Source: Streptomyces sp. ISL-100
GTDB taxonomy: Bacteria; Actinomycetota; Actinomycetes; Streptomycetales; Streptomycetaceae
Reading direction: 5' to 3'
DNA length: 64,000 nucleotides
Assembly: GCF_018614615.1 (NCBI RefSeq)
Contig: NZ_JAGGOK010000003.1
Span: 124,001-188,000, forward strand
The notes under the pieces were generated by a model. That model saw only the letters and a list, made by a program, of their open reading frames with translations. It did not search any database and was not told the origin of the DNA. Position numbers and translations under genes: made by a program. Each line of letters starts with the position of its first letter. The first letter of the stretch is position 1. This document shows positions 51,269 through 60,428 of the stretch, piece after piece.

Positions 51269-52888
51269 TTACGCCTTCTTCGGGTCCTCCAGGCGCGGGA
51301 ACAGCACCGCGCCCTTCGTCACCGTCGCGCCCGCCGGGAGCTGGCCCCATCGCCCCGCGTCCTGGAGCGGCTGGCCGGCCAGGGCGCCCAGCGGCGCTTC
51401 CGCACCCAGGGAGTCCCACAGCTTCTGCGAGGTCTCCGGCATGACCGGGTTGAGCAGGACGGCCATCGCGCGCAGCGACTCGGCGGCCGTGTAGAGGATC
51501 GTCGCGAGACGGGCCTGGCCCTCCGGCGACTCGTCCTTCGCGACCTTCCACGGTTCCTGCTCCGTGATGTAGCCGTTGACCTGCTTCACGAAGTCGAACA
51601 CCGCCAGGATGCCGCCCTGGAAGTCCAGCTCCTCGCCGATCTTCCGGTCGGCCTCCGCGACCGCCTTCGCCAGGCCCGCCTGGACCGCGCTCTCCGCGTC
51701 ACCGGCCGCCGTCGCCTCCGGCAGCGTTCCGCCGAAGTACTTGCCGACCATCGCGGCCACGCGCGACGCGAGGTTGCCGAAGTCGTTCGCGAGCTCGCTG
51801 GTGTAGCGGGCGCTGAAGTCCTCCCACGAGAACGAGCCGTCCTGGCCGAAGGCGATCGCCCGCAGGAAGTACCAGCGGTAGGCGTCCACGCCGAAGTGGG
51901 ACGTCAGGTCCTGCGGCTTGATGCCGGTCAGGTTCGACTTCGACATCTTCTCGCCGCCGACCATCAGCCAGCCGTTCGCCGCCACGCGTCCCGGTACCGG
52001 CAGGCCCTGCGCCATCAGCATCGCGGGCCAGATGATCGCGTGGAAGCGCAGGATGTCCTTGCCGACCAGGTGGACATTGGCCGGGAACGTCGTGTCGAAC
52101 TTCGCCTGGTCCGAGCCGTAGCCGACGGCCGTCGCGTAGTTGAGCAGCGCGTCCACCCACACGTAGATGACGTGCTTGTCGTCCCACGGGACCGGGATGC
52201 CCCAGTCGAACGTCGAGCGCGAGATGGACAGGTCCTGGAGGCCCTGTCGCGTGAAGTTCAAGACCTCGTTACGGGCCGACTCCGGCTGGATGAAGCCCGG
52301 GTTCGCCTCGTAGAACTCCAGCAGCTTCGGGCCGTACTCGCTCAGCTTGAAGAAGTAGTTCTCCTCCTTGAGGATCTCCACCGGCTTCTTGTGGACGGGG
52401 CACAGCTTGGTGCCGTCCTCGGTCTCGATGAGATCACCGGGGAGCTTGTACTCCTCACAGCCCACGCAGTACGGGCCTTCGTACCCGCCCTTGTAGATCT
52501 CGCCCTTGTCGTACAGGTCCTGCACGAACTCCTGCACACGGTCCGTGTGCCGCTTCTCCGTCGTACGGATGAAGTCGTCGTGTCCGATGTTCAGGTGCTC
52601 CCAGAGAGGCTTCCACGCCTCTTCCACGAGCTTGTCGCACCACTCCTGGGGCGAGACCCCGTTCGCCTCGGCAGTGCGCATGATCTTCTGACCGTGCTCG
52701 TCCGTGCCGGTGAGGTACCACACCTTCTCGCCGCGCTGACGGTGCCAGCGCGTGAGCACGTCACCTGCAACGGTCGTGTAGGCGTGGCCCAGGTGAGGAG
52801 CGTCGTTGACGTAGTAAATGGGGGTCGATACGTAAAAGGCCTTCACGCCTTCGCTCGTCCCCTGCTTCTCGGATCCAGTGGCCGCCAT
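51269..52888 (-). CDS. metG: Methionyl-tRNA synthetase
   Basis: A 539-residue MetRS without the C-terminal dimerisation domain. The Rossmann domain has the HIGH-type motif HLGH (PIYYVNDAPHLGHAYTT), one zinc knuckle (CVGCEEYKLPGD with CPVH later), and KMSKSN (GGEKMSKSNLTG), followed by the helical anticodon-binding domain. It charges methionine on initiator and elongator tRNA. The ATG at 52888 has no Shine-Dalgarno; TAGGAT on the gene strand ends seven bases before it, so the mRNA may be leaderless. A hairpin follows the stop. Confidence 0.95.
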   Translation of the reverse strand: MAATGSEKQGTSEGVKAFYVSTPIYYVNDAPHLGHAYTTVAGDVLTRWHRQRGEKVWYLTGTDEHGQKIMRTAEANGVSPQEWCDKLVEEAWKPLWEHLNIGHDDFIRTTEKRHTDRVQEFVQDLYDKGEIYKGGYEGPYCVGCEEYKLPGDLIETEDGTKLCPVHKKPVEILKEENYFFKLSEYGPKLLEFYEANPGFIQPESARNEVLNFTRQGLQDLSISRSTFDWGIPVPWDDKHVIYVWVDALLNYATAVGYGSDQAKFDTTFPANVHLVGKDILRFHAIIWPAMLMAQGLPVPGRVAANGWLMVGGEKMSKSNLTGIKPQDLTSHFGVDAYRWYFLRAIAFGQDGSFSWEDFSARYTSELANDFGNLASRVAAMVGKYFGGTLPEATAAGDAESAVQAGLAKAVAEADRKIGEELDFQGGILAVFDFVKQVNGYITEQEPWKVAKDESPEGQARLATILYTAAESLRAMAVLLNPVMPETSQKLWDSLGAEAPLGALAGQPLQDAGRWGQLPAGATVTKGAVLFPRLEDPKKA

Positions 52889-52895
52889 GGTCGAA

Positions 52896-52901
52896 ATCCT
52901 A
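52896..52901 (-). promoter_or_regulatory. Likely leaderless -10 element of metG
   Basis: TAGGAT on the minus strand ends seven bases before the metG ATG, the same spacing as in the quinone oxidoreductase and S4 genes. No -35 is convincing. Confidence 0.45.
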
Positions 52902-52972
52902 ACGGCCCACAGGTGATCCACTCACACGCATAAATCTCGGCCGGGCCTGGGCGGGCGGCTCCCGGTGAAACG

Positions 52973-53016
52973 ACGACGGCGGTGCCCGGCCGCTGGGGGC
53001 CGGGCACCGCCGTCGT
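52973..53016. terminator. Perfect 19-bp hairpin after the VWA protein gene
   Basis: Arms 52973-52991 and 52998-53016 pair perfectly around six bases. It lies 15 bases after the leftward VWA gene stop and insulates metG. Confidence 0.88.
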
Positions 53017-53031
53017 GGTGAAGCTGCCAGG

Positions 53032-54969
53032 TCAGGCCTTCAGGCCCTTGAGTCCGGTGACCAGCTCTGCGTACAGCGCGTCGTCCGCGACCTCGCGCGG
53101 GGCGGGGCCCGCGTGGAAGAACGCGGCGTTGGGAACGTCGAGCTTCCGGAGGAAGTCGAAGCCCTTGGCGTCGTGCTCACCGAACGCGACGAACTGCCAG
53201 AACAGCGGCTTGTCGGCGGCGTCGGCCAGGGCCTGCTTGGCCGGGCCCTTGGCGTCCGGCGGGCCGTCCGTCTGGAATACGACCAGAGCGGGGCGGTCGC
53301 TGCCGGACTTCTCGTGGTGCGCGACGACTTCTTCGACGGCGCGGTGGTAGCTCGTACGCCCCATGTGCCCGATGGCGGCGTGCGCCTTGTCCACGAGTCC
53401 CTCGTAGGCGTCGAGCCCGACGTCGACGGTGCCGTCGATGTCGGTCGAGAAGAACACGACGTGTACGCCGGCGTTCTCGTCGAGGTGGGCGGCGAGGGCG
53501 AGCGTCTGGTCGGCGAGGTGCTGGGCACTGCCGTCCTTGTAGAACCCGCGCATGGACCCCGACCGGTCAAGAACCAGGTAGACGTCCGCCCGCACCCCGG
53601 TCAGCTGCTCGGCGCCGAGTGCGGCGCCGGCGGCCTGGTAGTGCGAGACGAGCCCGGGCGCATGCGACTCGACATGCGCGAGGGGGAGCGCGGCCCCCCC
53701 GTTCCCACCTGCGGAGACGGGCTCGGGCTGAGCTTCCACCGCTACCGGCTGGGGCGGGGTGTCAGCCTGCGGCTGGGCTTCCACCGCTACCGGCTCGGGC
53801 TCGGGCTCGGTGTCGGCTTCCGGCGTCTCCTCGCCCGCGGCGGCCGTGGCGGGTACGGGGGCGTCCGCCTCGCTGGCGGTGCTGGTGCTGGTGCTGGTGC
53901 CGGTGCCGGTGCTGGTGCCGGTGCCGGTGCCGGTGACCGGGGCGCGGGTGGCCTCGGGCTCGGCGTCGGCCGCGACCTCGGCCTTCGGCTCGGCGACCGG
54001 GTCGGCCTTGGCGGCGGGGATGGCCTCGGTGGTGGTGGCGTCGGCCGTGACCGGGGCGTGGGTGGCCTCGGGCTCGGCTTCGGCCGCGACCTCGGCCGTC
54101 GGCTGGGCCTCCGGCTCGGTGGCCGTCTCCGGCGCGGTGACGGTGGCGGCGGTGAGCTCGGGCTCAGGCTTGGCGGCCGGGCCGGCCTTGGCGGCCGGGG
54201 TGGCCTCGGTGGTGGTGGCCGTGACCGGGGCCTGCGTGGCCTCGGGCTCGGCTTCGGCCGCGACCTCGGCCGTCGGCTGGGCCTCCGGCTCGGTGGCCGC
54301 CTCCGGCGCGGTGACGGTGGCGGCGGTGAGCTCGGGCTCAGGCTTGGCGGCCGGCTCGGTCTCGGCGACCGGGTCGGCCTTGGCGGCCGGCGTGGCCTCC
54401 GTGGCGGATTCGGTCTCCCGGGTCGCGTCAGCCGTGGCTGCGGGCTCCGTGACCGGGTCGGCCTTGGCCTGAGGCTCGGTCGCGGCGGGGGCCGGGGCCG
54501 GGGCAGCCGCCGGCTTGGGCTGGGTGGACTCCGCGGTGGGCTGGGACGGGACCGGGGCCGAGGGCTTCGGGGTGGCCGGGTTGGCCGGGGTGGACTGGGC
54601 CGGGACGTTCGGTCCGGGGGAGGGGGTCTTCGTACGCGACGAGGAAGCGGACGGGGACGGGGACGGCTTGTCGAAAGCCGCCGCGACCAGGTCCGATGCG
54701 ATACCCGGCGTCGACTTCCTGGCCGGCTTCTCCGTCGCCGCCGTGTCGTCCTCGTTGGCCGGGGCCTGGGCCGGGGCCGGTACAGAGGCCACCGACTCCC
54801 TGGCCTCGGCGGACGCGGATTCCGGTTCCGGCGCGGTGGCCGGCTCCGGCTTACGTTCGGCCTGGGACGGAACAGAAGCTGCCGCCGAGGTCTCCCGTGC
54901 CGGCGGCTGCTCGTTGCTCTCCGCTCGATCGCGTCCGAACACCTTGCGCAGCAAGCTCCGAATGCCCAT
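53032..54969 (-). CDS. VWA domain protein with long Ala/Pro/Glu repeat region
   Basis: A 645-residue protein. After a basic N-terminus ([15 protein letters not shown]), about 400 residues are Ala/Pro/Glu/Thr low complexity, including a 58-residue unit ([21 protein letters not shown]...) repeated nearly perfectly and partial copies of it. The C-terminal 200 residues are a von Willebrand A domain: MIDAS motif DRSGS ([18 protein letters not shown]), TDGPPDAK and VVFQTDG. The VWA part resembles TerF/VWA proteins of tellurium-resistance-like loci, but no Ter genes are present. No signal peptide is visible. The ATG at 54969 (GAAAGG upstream) was chosen over one at 54987. Confidence 0.8.
   Translation of the reverse strand: MGIRSLLRKVFGRDRAESNEQPPARETSAAASVPSQAERKPEPATAPEPESASAEARESVASVPAPAQAPANEDDTAATEKPARKSTPGIASDLVAAAFDKPSPSPSASSSRTKTPSPGPNVPAQSTPANPATPKPSAPVPSQPTAESTQPKPAAAPAPAPAATEPQAKADPVTEPAATADATRETESATEATPAAKADPVAETEPAAKPEPELTAATVTAPEAATEPEAQPTAEVAAEAEPEATQAPVTATTTEATPAAKAGPAAKPEPELTAATVTAPETATEPEAQPTAEVAAEAEPEATHAPVTADATTTEAIPAAKADPVAEPKAEVAADAEPEATRAPVTGTGTGTSTGTGTSTSTSTASEADAPVPATAAAGEETPEADTEPEPEPVAVEAQPQADTPPQPVAVEAQPEPVSAGGNGGAALPLAHVESHAPGLVSHYQAAGAALGAEQLTGVRADVYLVLDRSGSMRGFYKDGSAQHLADQTLALAAHLDENAGVHVVFFSTDIDGTVDVGLDAYEGLVDKAHAAIGHMGRTSYHRAVEEVVAHHEKSGSDRPALVVFQTDGPPDAKGPAKQALADAADKPLFWQFVAFGEHDAKGFDFLRKLDVPNAAFFHAGPAPREVADDALYAELVTGLKGLKA
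53933..54398. repeat. 174-bp coding repeats in the VWA protein gene
   Basis: GTGACCGGGGC-type units start near 54047 and 54221 (174 bp, 58 codons apart) and stay close to identical for about 140 bases; a third partial copy starts near 53933. Beside them, GTGCCGGTGCTG-type hexamers (53881-53935) encode [11 protein letters not shown]. Repeats of this kind are prone to length change. Confidence 0.8.
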
Positions 54970-55082
54970 GGGCGAGGCCTTTCGCATGAGTTGGGTGCGA
55001 TGCACGCCCGCACCCGGCGGATGATCCCTGGCCAGGGCGGACACGTAAGGTTAGCGGCCCTTCCCGCTGATCTTCGGGAGGG

Positions 55083-55448
55083 TCAGCCGTGCCGTTCCAC
55101 TTCCAGGCGCGCGCGGCTCGCGTCGGCGAATACCGATGCCAAACGCGCCCCCTCCGGCCGCCCCGGCGCGAACAGTCCGGCCGCGTCGGCCCGTACCACC
55201 AAAGTGCCATGCGCGTCGATCACTTCCGAGATGCCACGCGACTCGATGGCGTCCCACCACGCGTCCAGATTCCGGCCGAACCACTCCGGCAGCCCGCACG
55301 GCCCGGCCACCGCGTCCCAGAAGTCGTCGAGTGAGCCGAGCGGAATACCTCGCAGGTCCACGGTGAGGTCCGAGGCCGTGGCCGGCGTGAGGTCCGGCGT
55401 CAAGTCGTCCGTCGGGGCGTGCGGTTCTTCCGGGACGTCGTCGCGCAT
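55083..55448 (-). CDS. Barstar family protein
   Basis: A 121-residue barstar-type protein. The first 25 residues are Asp/Thr/Pro-rich; then VDLRGIPLGSLDDFWDAVAGPCGLPEWFGRNLDAWWDAIE has the barstar-fold pattern with the conserved GRNLDAWWDA helix. Barstar inhibits the RNase barnase. No barnase or other RNase gene is adjacent, so it may guard against an external toxin or serve another role. The ATG at 55448 is the first in frame before the fold. Confidence 0.82.
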   Translation of the reverse strand: MRDDVPEEPHAPTDDLTPDLTPATASDLTVDLRGIPLGSLDDFWDAVAGPCGLPEWFGRNLDAWWDAIESRGISEVIDAHGTLVVRADAAGLFAPGRPEGARLASVFADASRARLEVERHG

Positions 55449-55495
55449 GAGGCCAGAGCCTAGCCGTCAAGTCAACTTCCGCCCGGCCGTCGCGC

Positions 55496-55517
55496 ATTCA
55501 CCTCACGTTCACCCCAT
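55496..55517 (+). promoter_or_regulatory. PHO box upstream of phoX
   Basis: Two 11-bp direct repeats, ATTCACCTCAC and GTTCACCCCAT, follow the PhoP-binding pattern G(G/T)TCA-YYY of Streptomyces. They lie 119 bases before the phoX GTG; TAACGT at 55545-55550 is a candidate -10. PhoP control fits an extracellular phosphatase. Confidence 0.7.
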
Positions 55518-55635
55518 GGCCGCCGTAACGCGGGCGTACGCACCTAACGTCACGGCCGGAGACATTCCGACATGTTGTCGGCGCAGGGCGCGCCGAACCA
55601 CAGCCCGTACAGCCACAGCCCATATGGAGGGGTCC

Positions 55636-57693
55636 GTGCGCAATCTGCTGCCGCTGCTCAACTCGCCGCACTCGGGTGGGCGCTCTGCGCTGACCTGTCG
55701 CTACCGCTGCGGAGACGCCTGCTTCCAGGACGTCCCGAACACCAGCGACAACGAGTATGCCGGTGATGTCATAGCCGGTGCTCTGTCGAGACGATCGATG
55801 ATGCGCGCCGCCGCCGTGGTGACCGTCGCCGCCGCCGCCGGAACCTCGGCCCTAGCCGGCCCCGGCGCCCCGCAGGCCGTGGCCGCCGAGAGCACGCGCA
55901 AGCCTCAGGCAGGCAAGGCGGCGGACGGCGCCCGCGGACTCCGCTTCGCGGCCGTCGCGCCCAACACCACCGACGCCGTGACCGTCCCCGACGGTTACGC
56001 CCAGAACGTCGTCATCCGCTGGGGCGAGCCCATCCTTCGAGGCGCTCCCGCCTTCGACGCGGACAAGCAGTCCGCCAAGGCGCAGGCCGGCCAGTTCGGC
56101 TACAACAACGACTTCCTCTCCCTGCTCCCGCTGCCCGGTGAGCACGGCCGCCAGGTACTCGTCGCCAACCACGAGTACACGGACGAAATCCTGATGTTCA
56201 AGGGTTACGACCCGGCCAACCCCACCCGCGAGCAGGTCGAGACCGCCTGGGCCGCGCACGGCCTGTCCATCGTCGTCGTCCAGGAGGAGCGCAAGTCAGG
56301 CAAGCTCACGCCGGTCACCCGCCACCACCTGAACCGCCGCCTCCACACGACCTCCGTCTTCCAGCTCACCGGCCCCGCCGCCGGCAGCGACCTCCTGAAG
56401 ACGTCCGCCGACCCGACCGGCGCGTTGGTCCTCGGTACGCTCAACAACTGCGCCGGCGGCACCACCCCTTGGGGCACGACCCTCCACGGCGAGGAGAACT
56501 TCAACCAGTACTTCGCCAACGGCTCCAGCGCCACCGACAAGCGGTACGGCATCACCACCGGCGCCACCGAGCGCAAGTGGGAGCTCTTCGACAAGCGCTT
56601 CGACGCGAAGCAGGAGCCGAACGAGTCCCACCGTCAGGGCTGGGTCGTCGAGCTCGACCCGTACGACCCCGACTCGACGCCCCGCAAGCACACCGCGCTC
56701 GGCCGCTTCAAGCACGAGGCCGCGCAGCCCCGCCTGACGGCCGACGGCCGGCCCGTCGTCTACATGGGCGACGACGAGCGCTTCGACTACTTCTACAAGT
56801 TCGTCTCGTCGAAGCGGATGAAGAAGGGCACCTCGCGGGCCGCCCGCGAGCACAACCTCACCCTCCTCGACGAAGGCACGCTGTACGTCGCCAAGCTGAC
56901 CGGCGACAGCCCGGCCGCCGAGATCGACGGCACGGGCAAGCTCCCGAACGACGGCGAGTTCGACGGCAGCGGCGTCTGGATCCCGCTCGCCACCGGCACC
57001 ACCTCGCACGTCCCCGGCATGACAGCCGAGGAGGTGTACGTCTTCACGCGCCTGGCCGGTGACAAGGTGGGCGCCACGAAGATGGACCGGCCCGAGGACG
57101 TCGAGCCGAGCCCGCGCACCGGGCGTGTGTACGTCGCGCTGACGAACAACACCGACCGGGGCAAGACCGGCAAGGCGGGCGCGGACGAGGCGAACCCGCG
57201 CAACCTCAACAAACACGGCCAGGTGCTGGAGCTCGCGGAGCACTGGGACGACCCGGCGTCGGACGGCTTCGCCTGGCGGCTCTTCCTGGTCGCGGGCGAC
57301 CCGAACGACTCGGCGACGTACTTCGCGGGCTTCCCGAAGGACAAGGTCAGCCCCATCTCCTGCCCGGACAACATCGCCTTCGACCCGCACGGCAACCTGT
57401 GGCTCTCCACGGACGGCAACCAGCTCGGCTCCCACGACGGCCTGTTCGGCGTGGCGACGCGCGGTGAGCGGCGCGGCGAGCTGAAGCAGTTCCTGACGGT
57501 CCCGAAGGGCGCGGAGACCTGCGGCCCGATCATCCAGGACCGCCGCGTGCTCGTCGCCGTCCAGCACCCGGGCGAGATCGACGGCGCGAGCGTCGAGAAA
57601 CCGGCGTCGGTGTGGCCGGACGGCCCCGGCAAGCTTGTCCGCCCGTCGGTGGTTGCGGTCTACCGCAAGGACGGGCGCGCCATCGGCGTGTAG
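55636..57693 (+). CDS. phoX: PhoX-type alkaline phosphatase, Tat-exported
   Basis: A 685-residue protein of the PhoX/DUF839 family. A twin-arginine motif SRRSMMR (51-57) precedes the hydrophobic AAAVVTVAAAAGTSALAG; the leader of 50 residues before it (VRNLLPLLNSPHSGGRSALTC...) is longer than usual and Cys-rich. The mature part has NNDFLSLLPLPGEHGRQVLVANHEYT, NNCAGGTTPWGTTLHGEENFNQYF and CPDNIAFDPHGNLWLSTDGNQ, the metal-binding segments of PhoX. PhoX binds Fe and Ca and releases phosphate from organic esters outside the cell. A GTG at 55636 with GGAGG five bases before is preferred over ATG 55624. A PHO box lies upstream. Confidence 0.9.
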   Translation: MRNLLPLLNSPHSGGRSALTCRYRCGDACFQDVPNTSDNEYAGDVIAGALSRRSMMRAAAVVTVAAAAGTSALAGPGAPQAVAAESTRKPQAGKAADGARGLRFAAVAPNTTDAVTVPDGYAQNVVIRWGEPILRGAPAFDADKQSAKAQAGQFGYNNDFLSLLPLPGEHGRQVLVANHEYTDEILMFKGYDPANPTREQVETAWAAHGLSIVVVQEERKSGKLTPVTRHHLNRRLHTTSVFQLTGPAAGSDLLKTSADPTGALVLGTLNNCAGGTTPWGTTLHGEENFNQYFANGSSATDKRYGITTGATERKWELFDKRFDAKQEPNESHRQGWVVELDPYDPDSTPRKHTALGRFKHEAAQPRLTADGRPVVYMGDDERFDYFYKFVSSKRMKKGTSRAAREHNLTLLDEGTLYVAKLTGDSPAAEIDGTGKLPNDGEFDGSGVWIPLATGTTSHVPGMTAEEVYVFTRLAGDKVGATKMDRPEDVEPSPRTGRVYVALTNNTDRGKTGKAGADEANPRNLNKHGQVLELAEHWDDPASDGFAWRLFLVAGDPNDSATYFAGFPKDKVSPISCPDNIAFDPHGNLWLSTDGNQLGSHDGLFGVATRGERRGELKQFLTVPKGAETCGPIIQDRRVLVAVQHPGEIDGASVEKPASVWPDGPGKLVRPSVVAVYRKDGRAIGV

Positions 57694-57730
57694 CCGGGCG
57701 GGCGGGGGCGGGCGGCGCAGCGGCACGCCC

Positions 57731-58723
57731 CTACCCCGCCTGCCCCCGCCACCTCACGTACTGCTCATACGCATCCCCCGTATACGACCACGGCACCCGC
57801 GCCGCCCGCCCGCCCAGCAGGGCAAAAGCCTCCCGGGCAACCTCGGGGAGACCCGCGTAACAGGCCGCATGCGCAAGGAAGTTGAGCTCGCCGACCTCCT
57901 CCGGCGCCACCGGACCCGGCGTCCGGCCGCCCAGCCACCGCTCCCGCGTCCGGCGTACCTCCGTCACCGCCAGCTCGTGGTGCCAGTGCTGGTCGAAGCC
58001 GCGCACCGGCCGGCCCTTCGCCGCAGCCGCCACGTACCGGTACTCCTCCACCCGCGCGATCTGCACCAGCACCGGCAGCGGCGACCCCTCGGGCGCCGCG
58101 CCCGCCGCGTCGCGGGCGAAGTCGTACATGCGGCCGTGCGTGCCGTGCCAGCGTGCCGAGTGGTAGCGCAGTAGCTGCACATGCCCCTCGATGTTGTACG
58201 GGTCGCGGCGCCGCAGCTCCTCCCACCACTCGCGCAGCTCCGCCCGGCCGACCCCGTCGCCGTACAGCCGCGCCACTGTCAGCAGCGACACCCACGGCAT
58301 CGGGTCGGCGGGCCGTGCGTCGGCCGCGCTCAGGCAGGTCATGACGGCGACGTCGATGCGCGTACGGTCGACCTCGGTGCCGCGCCCCGCCTCGATGGCC
58401 TGGTTGAAGACCCGTACGACCTCGGTCGCGGCCCGCAGCACCGCCGCGTCCGGGCTGTCCGGTTCGGCCGCCCGCCACGCTTCGACGACCGAGCTGCTCG
58501 CGGCCGCGTGCGAGAGCAGGCGCAGCCGGTGCGTGCGCAGGGGCCAGTTGTCGCCGGTCGCGCGCAGCAGATCGCGTACGCCCTGCCAGCGGCCGATCAC
58601 GATGTCCTGGCGGGCAGCAGTCAGCGGCCGGTCCCCGAAGTCCGGGTCGAAGTCCGGGGCGGCGGGTCCGGAACGGGGACCGGAGCTGGAGTCGGAAGAG
58701 AAGCGGCGGCGGATTGCGGCCAT
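57731..58723 (-). CDS. Conserved actinobacterial protein, TPR-like helical, unknown function
   Basis: A 330-residue protein with no TM segment. It is Ala/Arg/Glu-rich and predicted to be mostly helical, with paired helices resembling TPRs (LTAARQDIVIGRWQGVRDLLRATGDNW, ELREWWEELRRRDPYNIEGHVQLLRYHSARWHGTH). I do not recognise a named domain or catalytic motif. It lies 38 bases from the phoX stop and 19 bases after the permease gene, and may be co-transcribed with the latter. Confidence 0.6.
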   Translation of the reverse strand: MAAIRRRFSSDSSSGPRSGPAAPDFDPDFGDRPLTAARQDIVIGRWQGVRDLLRATGDNWPLRTHRLRLLSHAAASSSVVEAWRAAEPDSPDAAVLRAATEVVRVFNQAIEAGRGTEVDRTRIDVAVMTCLSAADARPADPMPWVSLLTVARLYGDGVGRAELREWWEELRRRDPYNIEGHVQLLRYHSARWHGTHGRMYDFARDAAGAAPEGSPLPVLVQIARVEEYRYVAAAAKGRPVRGFDQHWHHELAVTEVRRTRERWLGGRTPGPVAPEEVGELNFLAHAACYAGLPEVAREAFALLGGRAARVPWSYTGDAYEQYVRWRGQAG

Positions 58724-58742
58724 CGGGGCTCGTACCTCCTGC

Positions 58743-60218
58743 TCAGAAGTCGGTGGGGAATCCGGCGTCGGCGTGTTCCCTGCGCTCCGAGCCGGAGTTG
58801 ACGTGCGCCGCCTCGATCTCGATGGCGTGGGTGGCGTCGAGCTGCGCGGGGCTGTAGTACGCGCTGCCCTGCCGCCAGTACCAGAGCATCGGGACCACGC
58901 CGACGGCCAGGCCGCCGAGGCCGATCGCGATCGCCGCCGCGCTGAGCTCGGTGAGCGACGCCGCGAAGACGGCGAACATGAACAGCGCGCCGAGCAGCGG
59001 CCAGGCCCCGCCGAGGAGGAAGTCCTTCGGGGAGGCGAGCAGGGTCTTGCGGTAGGCGACGACGGCCGCGAGGCCCGCCAGGCCGTAGTAGAGGGTGGTC
59101 TGGAGCCCGATCGCGGCGAGCGAGTCGGACATGATCTCCTCGGTCGAGCCGAGCGCGTTCGAGGCGACGAAGAGGACGAGCGCGACCGTACCGACGACGG
59201 CGACCGCTACCCACGGGGTGTTCCAGCGGCGGTGTACGAGGCCGAGCGCGGCCGGCATCGTACGGTCGCGCCCCATCGCGAAGAGCGAGCGCGTGACCTG
59301 GATCAGCGTGGTTTCGAGGGTGGCGATGGTGGAGAGCACCACGGCCAGGACCATGAGCTTGCCGCCGATGCCCGGCCAGATCGCGTCGCCGAGGACCGCG
59401 AGCACGTTCGTGTCGTGTGCCGAGATCTGCTCAGTCGTCAGAATGATGTTGACGGCGATGGTGAAGACGACGAAGAGAAGGAAGACGACGCCCACCCCGA
59501 CGAGCGAGGCGAGTCCGGCGGTGCGGCGGCTGTTGCGGGTCTCCTCACTGAGGTTGCTGGTGACGTCCCAGCCCCAGTAGTAGAAGGCGGCGATCAGGGT
59601 GCCTGCGGCGAAGCCGGTGAAGCCGTCGAAGTGACCGAAGCCGAGCCAGGACCACTCGAAGGCGGCAGCCGAACCCCGGTGGAAGAGGGCGCCGACCGCG
59701 AAGACGACGAGGATCGCGAGCTCGACGCCGGAGACGAGGAGCTGGGCGCGGGCGGACAGACGGGCGCCGCCGAGTACGACGGCGAGCATCAGCAGGAACC
59801 AGCCGGCGCCGGCAGTGGTGGCGAGCGCGGTGTTGGACGCGAGGTCCGGGTCGAAGAGGGAAAGGGTCATCTGACCTGCGGGAAGCGATCCGGCGACCAT
59901 GAAGATCGTGGCGGCGACGACGAGCGCCCAGCCGCTGATGAAGCCGAGGAACGGGTGCAGGGTGCGGCCTACCCAGGAGTAGGTGGCTCCCGCGTTCACG
60001 TCGATGCGGCCGAGGCGGCCGAAGGCCAGGACGATGCCGAGCATCGGTATCGCGCAGTAGAGCAGCGCGGCCGGACTGGCGAGCCCGACGGCGCCGACGA
60101 GCACGGCTGTGGTGGCGGCGAGGGAATAGGCGGGGGCGCTGCCCGCGACGGCCATCACGATCGTTTCGAAGGTGCCGAGGGCGTTGGGCTGGAGCCCTCG
60201 GCCGGGGCTGCGGTTCAT
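58743..60218 (-). CDS. APC family amino acid permease
   Basis: A 491-residue transporter with 12 TM segments. The APC N-terminal signature is GTFETIVMAVAGSAPAYSLAATTAVLVGAVGLASPAALLY, and TM6 has FYYWGWDVTSNLSEETRNSRRTAG. Substrate is unknown; the family carries amino acids or polyamines, often by H+ symport. The ATG at 60218 lacks a good ribosome site; GAGA lies six bases upstream. A direct TTCTCAACTG repeat (60223-60242) precedes it. The gene is divergent from the S4 gene. Confidence 0.87.
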   Translation of the reverse strand: MNRSPGRGLQPNALGTFETIVMAVAGSAPAYSLAATTAVLVGAVGLASPAALLYCAIPMLGIVLAFGRLGRIDVNAGATYSWVGRTLHPFLGFISGWALVVAATIFMVAGSLPAGQMTLSLFDPDLASNTALATTAGAGWFLLMLAVVLGGARLSARAQLLVSGVELAILVVFAVGALFHRGSAAAFEWSWLGFGHFDGFTGFAAGTLIAAFYYWGWDVTSNLSEETRNSRRTAGLASLVGVGVVFLLFVVFTIAVNIILTTEQISAHDTNVLAVLGDAIWPGIGGKLMVLAVVLSTIATLETTLIQVTRSLFAMGRDRTMPAALGLVHRRWNTPWVAVAVVGTVALVLFVASNALGSTEEIMSDSLAAIGLQTTLYYGLAGLAAVVAYRKTLLASPKDFLLGGAWPLLGALFMFAVFAASLTELSAAAIAIGLGGLAVGVVPMLWYWRQGSAYYSPAQLDATHAIEIEAAHVNSGSERREHADAGFPTDF

Positions 60219-60415
60219 GCGGTTCTCAACTGTTCTCAACTGCTTCCGGAGGTGTGCCGGACACAATTGGAATCCTCTATTCCCCTTGTGTGGCACGACA
60301 TGTGGCGACAAGTCAGAGATGTGGTCCCGGTGCGGAGGTGTCCCCTCCGGACGGGAGATCGTGCGCATAGTAGTGCGGTCGGCGGGGTACGGGAGCACGG
60401 AGCCGGCGGCGGCCG

Positions 60416-60421
60416 TACCCT
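60416..60421 (+). promoter_or_regulatory. Possible leaderless -10 element of the S4 gene
   Basis: TACCCT ends seven bases before the ATG at 60429; the GGAGG immediately before the ATG is too close to act as a ribosome site. Confidence 0.35.
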
Positions 60422-60428
60422 CGGAGGC

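Noticed and set aside
53113-55635. Open frame on the plus strand running through the VWA gene into phoX, over 800 codons without a stop
   Set aside because: It is the antisense of GC-rich coding repeats and gives Gly/Leu/Arg low complexity; only the part from 55636 has a ribosome site and PhoX homology.
58191-60428. Long plus-strand frame opposite the TPR-like protein and permease genes joining the S4 gene
   Set aside because: Antisense artefact of third-position G/C; Glu/Asp/Gly-rich with no family match, and the S4 gene has its own ATG at 60429.
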